Part shown: positions 60,936 to 64,000 of the stretch, one piece after another | Layout of the letters: each line of letters begins with the position of its first letter | How positions within the stretch are numbered: the first letter of the stretch is position 1 | From: SKLM01 sp964421785 | GTDB taxonomy: Bacteria > Chloroflexota > Anaerolineae > B4-G1 | DNA length: 64,000 nt | Assembly: GCA_964421785.1 (NCBI GenBank) | Contig: CAYQZG010000001.1 | Coordinates: forward strand, 62,001 to 126,000 | Reading direction: 5' to 3' | Translations under genes and position numbers: made by a program | The notes under the pieces: model-generated | The model's database searches: none | What the model saw: the letters and a program-made list of their open reading frames with translations, nothing else | What the model was told of the DNA's origin: nothing

Positions 60936-63127
60936 GTCTCTTCCCCTTTGGTCCTCCCCAAAGCATGGACGAGGGCGCCAACGATCATCAGTACGACAAT
61001 GGCGATGTGACCTGCTGCTAGCGCGTCGAGCCGCTGTGTGGCACTACCGACTGTTCCGCGGCGGGCCTCGTAAGCAGCGGCTCCTTTGAGGCCGTGAATG
61101 GCTCCTTCCAACTGCCCGGCGTTGGCGTCAAGGTAGGGGCTCGCAACAGGTTCCAAAGCTGCACTGCCAACGGCGACCACCGGTAGTTGGTCTCCATACC
61201 GCGCATTGGCTTGTTCAATCCAGAGGCGGAGCGGCGTCGGCCTACTGGTCAATATGAGAAGCAGCCTAGGTGATCCGTCAGCAGTGCCCAATAACTGGGA
61301 GACGGCAGTTGCTGTTCCTGGTCGATAGCCGATGAACGTGTATTGGTCTCTGGAGTCGGCGATCTTGGCCATCATGGCCCGCGCCACCAGTGGACCATCG
61401 GGGCGGGTACTGGCGATTGAGATCTGTGCTCCGCGCTCAAGCACGTGCGTCAGAACTGGCTGTGCCACAGCACTAAGCTCGTCGGCTTCCGGTGGCCCAT
61501 AGTCAAAGGCTACGAGGACGTGATCACCCACGTCAAGCTCATCGACAACACGATGGAGATTTGTGACTCCTGGAGTCGTCAGTGGTTGGGTTAGAATGGT
61601 CCCCATGCCCGTCACCAGGGGGGCCAGGAGCATACTTAACACAGCGAGAATCAGGAAGCCCGCTACTAGCCAACGTTCAGCCAAGCTCGCAGTGTCGGTT
61701 GCTTTCCTTCTTACCCCACGTTTGGGCCTAATCGTTGGTTGAATCGCTGGTTGACCTAGCAGGCTCTGAAGCAGCTCGGCTCGGGCTAGGTTCGCCTCGC
61801 TGGTCTGAGGCGCTGGTGGACCTGCGAAAGTGTCGGGCGCGCCAATAGCGTGGGCCGCGGGAATCAGACCGCGCAATCCTCTCAACAGCCCTTCGGTCTC
61901 TAGGGGCCCTTGGACAGGCTCTTCGCCCTCATCCTGGCTTGGTCTCAGTTCCTGCAGCCAGTCGGGAATATCTGCACGTTCCAGATCCGCACTCCAATCC
62001 TCTTCTGTGACGTCTAGCTCCGCTGGGAACGGCGAAGCATCGTCATCCTCCTGGGTTGGCGTCATAAGCTCGGTCAACCAATCCGGCGTTTCGATAGTCT
62101 CAGGAGGTGCCTCTGTGAAGGGGGAAACAGGTTCTTCAGACGTTTCCTCTGGCTGAGCTTCGGCCTCTTGAAGCCAGGCGGGAATCTCAGCCGGTTCAGG
62201 AGGGGGTATCTCTGCTGCTGCCTCCGTCCGTTCAGGTTCATCAGGCACTAGAAGTTCTTTTCCTGCTGTAAGCTCTTCAGAAGGCTGTGGGCCCGCGCTG
62301 GCTTGTGCCTCCTTGAGCCAGTCGGGGATTTCGATGGCCGCGGATTCTGCATCGCCGATTTCCGATTCCCTTTCTGCAGCTTCGCTCAACTCCGACGGCG
62401 CTGTTGTTTCTTCATCCAAAGGTGAGATATCTTGCAACCACCTTGGCATTTCCTCCAGATCAGGTTCCTCAGTCTCGGATCGGTCCGTCTCCCTTTCGTC
62501 GCCAAAGGGCTCCTGCATCCTCGGTGGTTCGTCCTCTGGAATGGGGGATGTTTCCTCGCTGATTGGGCCCAAGTCACGAAGCCAGTCCGGGATCTCGGCT
62601 GGTTCTGGAGTTGCTTCTTCGGGAGTTCTATCTGGCGGTGAAGCCTCCATGCTGGTCTGACGTGGGGACTCTTCGCTGATCGATCCCAGGTCACTCAGCC
62701 AATCGGGGATGTTGGCTGGCTCCAATGGCTCTTCATCATCTTCGATATGCTCGTCGTCTTCGACGATCTCAGGTTGTTGGTTTGTAGACTCTCGGAGCTC
62801 ATCCAGCCAGTCTTCTGATGTCGATTCCTCTTGCTCGATCGATTCGACGGTGGGCTTCTCCTGTTCTCCTGCCGTCTCATCCAATGGAATAGTTGGCAGC
62901 GAGAACCCTTTGATCGGCCTTGTCTTCTCCTCTGATTCCTCCTCTTCAGGTTCAGATGACATTGGCACGAGGCGCGCATTACATTTCTGGCAGTAGACGT
63001 TGCCGACGGCGTTGATGGTGTCACACATGGGGCAGCGCATGCCGGTACTTGGCAGTGGCTCGCCGCACTCATTGCAGAAGCGGCTGCCTTTTCGATTGGA
63101 TGTTCCGCAGTTGGGGCAATAGATCAT
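60932..63127 (-). CDS. Zinc-ribbon protein with acidic IPDWL-repeat region and two membrane helices
   Basis: The 731-residue protein starts with two zinc ribbons (CPNCGTSNRKGSRFCNECG and CPMCDTINAVGNVYCQKC). A region of about 350 residues rich in Glu, Pro and Ser follows, holding about seven copies of an I/M/T-P-x-W-L motif (IPDWLSDLG, IPDWLRDLG, MPRWLQDIS, IPDWLKEAQ, IPAWLQEAE, TPDWLTELM, IPDWLQELR). Next come a helix (VAGFLILAVLSMLLAPLVTG), a domain of about 180 residues with a Rossmann-like look (HVLVAFDYGPPEADELS, LLLILTSRPTPL) and a final helix. The repeats look like docking peptides in a disordered cytoplasmic tail. It overlaps the next gene by four bases. Confidence 0.8.
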   Translation of the reverse strand: MIYCPNCGTSNRKGSRFCNECGEPLPSTGMRCPMCDTINAVGNVYCQKCNARLVPMSSEPEEEESEEKTRPIKGFSLPTIPLDETAGEQEKPTVESIEQEESTSEDWLDELRESTNQQPEIVEDDEHIEDDEEPLEPANIPDWLSDLGSISEESPRQTSMEASPPDRTPEEATPEPAEIPDWLRDLGPISEETSPIPEDEPPRMQEPFGDERETDRSETEEPDLEEMPRWLQDISPLDEETTAPSELSEAAERESEIGDAESAAIEIPDWLKEAQASAGPQPSEELTAGKELLVPDEPERTEAAAEIPPPEPAEIPAWLQEAEAQPEETSEEPVSPFTEAPPETIETPDWLTELMTPTQEDDDASPFPAELDVTEEDWSADLERADIPDWLQELRPSQDEGEEPVQGPLETEGLLRGLRGLIPAAHAIGAPDTFAGPPAPQTSEANLARAELLQSLLGQPAIQPTIRPKRGVRRKATDTASLAERWLVAGFLILAVLSMLLAPLVTGMGTILTQPLTTPGVTNLHRVVDELDVGDHVLVAFDYGPPEADELSAVAQPVLTHVLERGAQISIASTRPDGPLVARAMMAKIADSRDQYTFIGYRPGTATAVSQLLGTADGSPRLLLILTSRPTPLRLWIEQANARYGDQLPVVAVGSAALEPVASPYLDANAGQLEGAIHGLKGAAAYEARRGTVGSATQRLDALAAGHIAIVVLMIVGALVHALGRTKGEET

Positions 63128-63137
63128 CAGATCACCA

Positions 63138-63761
63138 TCAGAACTCGCTGTGGGGACGCTCGATACCCAGCAGGACTCTCACGCCCGTGATCACCGTGCC
63201 AAGCGCGACACCAAGGAGTAGGCCTCGGATCCCAGCCATCCCAGGCACGTGAATCAGCCAGTGGCGAACTTCGCTCAGCCACTCGAAGCCTAGGAGGGGA
63301 GTCGTGCCCAGGAGAGACAAAGCCACAACCAAGACGAAGAGTAGGGAAGCTGGGGTCGGTCGATGTCGCAGCAATCGAACAGCAGACAGCGTCAGGGTGA
63401 AGACCACAAGCGCGGCAAGCGATCCCCCGAGCGGGGTGATGACGTAATCTAGCATCGCCTGTGTCATCTCACCGGAGGGGCCATAGAAGAGTGGGGGAAT
63501 CCAGGATAGCAGGGCGGCCAAGAGCAGGACCAAACTGTGCAATCGCTCTTCTCCGGAGCCAAGTATCCGCTGACCATGGACTCGGAGAATGTTGAATATA
63601 CCGAGGATGAGGGCGAAGGCACCGATGATCACGGCCCACTCGATGAGTTGATCGCGGCAGGTGGACAGTATCGTTCCCGGAAACAGGTAGCCAGCCAGCG
63701 TGAGAAGCCCACTGACGGTTGCGAAGAAGATGGGTATCCACTTCCTAGTGATACGTCTCAT
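63138..63761 (-). CDS. Hypothetical polytopic membrane protein
   Basis: A 207-residue protein with about six helices (FFATVSGLLTLAGYLFPG; WAVIIGAFALILGIFNIL; LVLLLAALLSWIPPLFYG and others). No named family was recognised. It precedes the zinc-ribbon gene by ten bases on the same strand, so it belongs to the same membrane-linked operon. A fatty-acid or sterol link is not indicated. Confidence 0.75.
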   Translation of the reverse strand: MRRITRKWIPIFFATVSGLLTLAGYLFPGTILSTCRDQLIEWAVIIGAFALILGIFNILRVHGQRILGSGEERLHSLVLLLAALLSWIPPLFYGPSGEMTQAMLDYVITPLGGSLAALVVFTLTLSAVRLLRHRPTPASLLFVLVVALSLLGTTPLLGFEWLSEVRHWLIHVPGMAGIRGLLLGVALGTVITGVRVLLGIERPHSEF

Positions 63762-63806
63762 GGCCTTTGCCTTCCGTGGATCAACTGCTGTGAGACTTGA
63801 CGCGCA

Positions 63807-64000
63807 CTAGCTTCCGATGAGGGCCAGAACTGCTGTTCCCAGGATAGCTAGTGCCAAGATGAATCTTAGGATGTCCTCGCTGATCAAGCTCGTTATATAT
63901 TCCTTCTTCTCGGTGATCTGGGCCCCGGCGGCGTACAGTTCCTCTCCCACAGCGAGACGGTCGACGGCGGCGTACAGGGCGCCGGTCGCCTGCGCGGTAT
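63807..64000 (-). CDS. Tail-anchored membrane protein, 5' end outside the window (partial)
   Basis: A minus-strand frame enters from the right edge and ends at TAG (63809-63807). The 63 visible residues include a repeat-like pair (GALYAAVDRLAVG, EELYAAGAQITE) and a C-terminal helix (ILRFILALAILGTAVLALIGS), so it is probably a tail- or membrane-anchored member of the same operon. The rest lies beyond the window. Confidence 0.7.
   Translation of the reverse strand, partial: TAQATGALYAAVDRLAVGEELYAAGAQITEKKEYITSLISEDILRFILALAILGTAVLALIGS

Noticed and set aside
1..64000. tRNA, rRNA, CRISPR arrays, phage attachment sites, complete IS elements.
   Set aside because: Looked for conserved TpsiC-like ends, regular spaced repeats and transposase frames with inverted ends; none was convincing.

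Overview
The window looks like a chromosomal segment of a Chloroflexota bacterium, probably of the Anaerolineae/Caldilineae kind. This is an inference from gene content: giant MalT/BTAD regulators, PTPS-related and GT39-like membrane glycosyltransferases, zinc-ribbon membrane proteins with acidic linkers, a MutL/GlmL-type ASKHA protein without a mutase, NHLP-clan small proteins and short-intergenic mid-to-high-GC DNA. No rRNA, tRNA, CRISPR array, complete IS element or prophage was seen.

Layout. 1-1.4 kb: a gene tail, a NIF3-like protein and a repetitive membrane protein. 1.47-3.74 kb: glmS preceded by a glmS ribozyme/riboswitch with an enlarged P2 arm. 4.0-13.7 kb: a redox island made of a GcvH-like lipoyl protein, a Tat-exported molybdopterin oxidoreductase, an FeS subunit, an NrfD membrane subunit, a TorD-type chaperone, a decaheme cytochrome fused to a NarI-like cytochrome b, an HdrD-like disulfide reductase and a lipoate-protein ligase. 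13.9-16.1 kb: a NarL-type two-component system. 16.2-21.3 kb: rpsO-pnp-lepB (minus) divergent from murJ. 21.4-25.8 kb: a three-gene operon resembling the Sporomusa-type electron-bifurcating transhydrogenase (Stn), with a promoter and a terminator-like leader hairpin. 26.8-33.8 kb: a PLP aminotransferase, a 1067-residue MalT/SARP-like regulator and a small-peptide locus (one secreted Gly-rich peptide, two NHLP-clan leader-like proteins, a degenerate ImmA/IrrE-like protein and an orphan solute-binding lipoprotein). 33.8-42.7 kb (minus): three large membrane glycosyltransferase-type proteins and a LysM/Cna-B surface protein. 43.0-55.2 kb: RpiR regulator, NatAB-type ABC exporter, hisS (minus), a DUF4258 protein (minus), efp, a UPF0182 protein, an aldo/keto reductase, a Cys-rich protein, a site-2 protease, an RmlC-like epimerase and an unknown protein. 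55.3-64 kb (minus): a class II aldolase-like protein and a block of membrane and cytoplasmic proteins around a MutL/GlmL-like ATPase and a zinc-ribbon protein with IPDWL repeats.

How it fits together. In the redox island the exported Mo enzyme, NrfD subunit and decaheme cytochrome can form a membrane electron-transfer chain, while the cytoplasmic HdrD-like subunit is the kind of enzyme that acts on disulfides. A lipoyl carrier at one end and a lipoate ligase at the other suggest the disulfide may be protein-bound lipoamide. This wiring is my main candidate for an undescribed system; the substrate cannot be read from sequence. Second candidates are the peptide locus with SARP-like direct repeats at its promoter and the MutL/zinc-ribbon membrane cluster.
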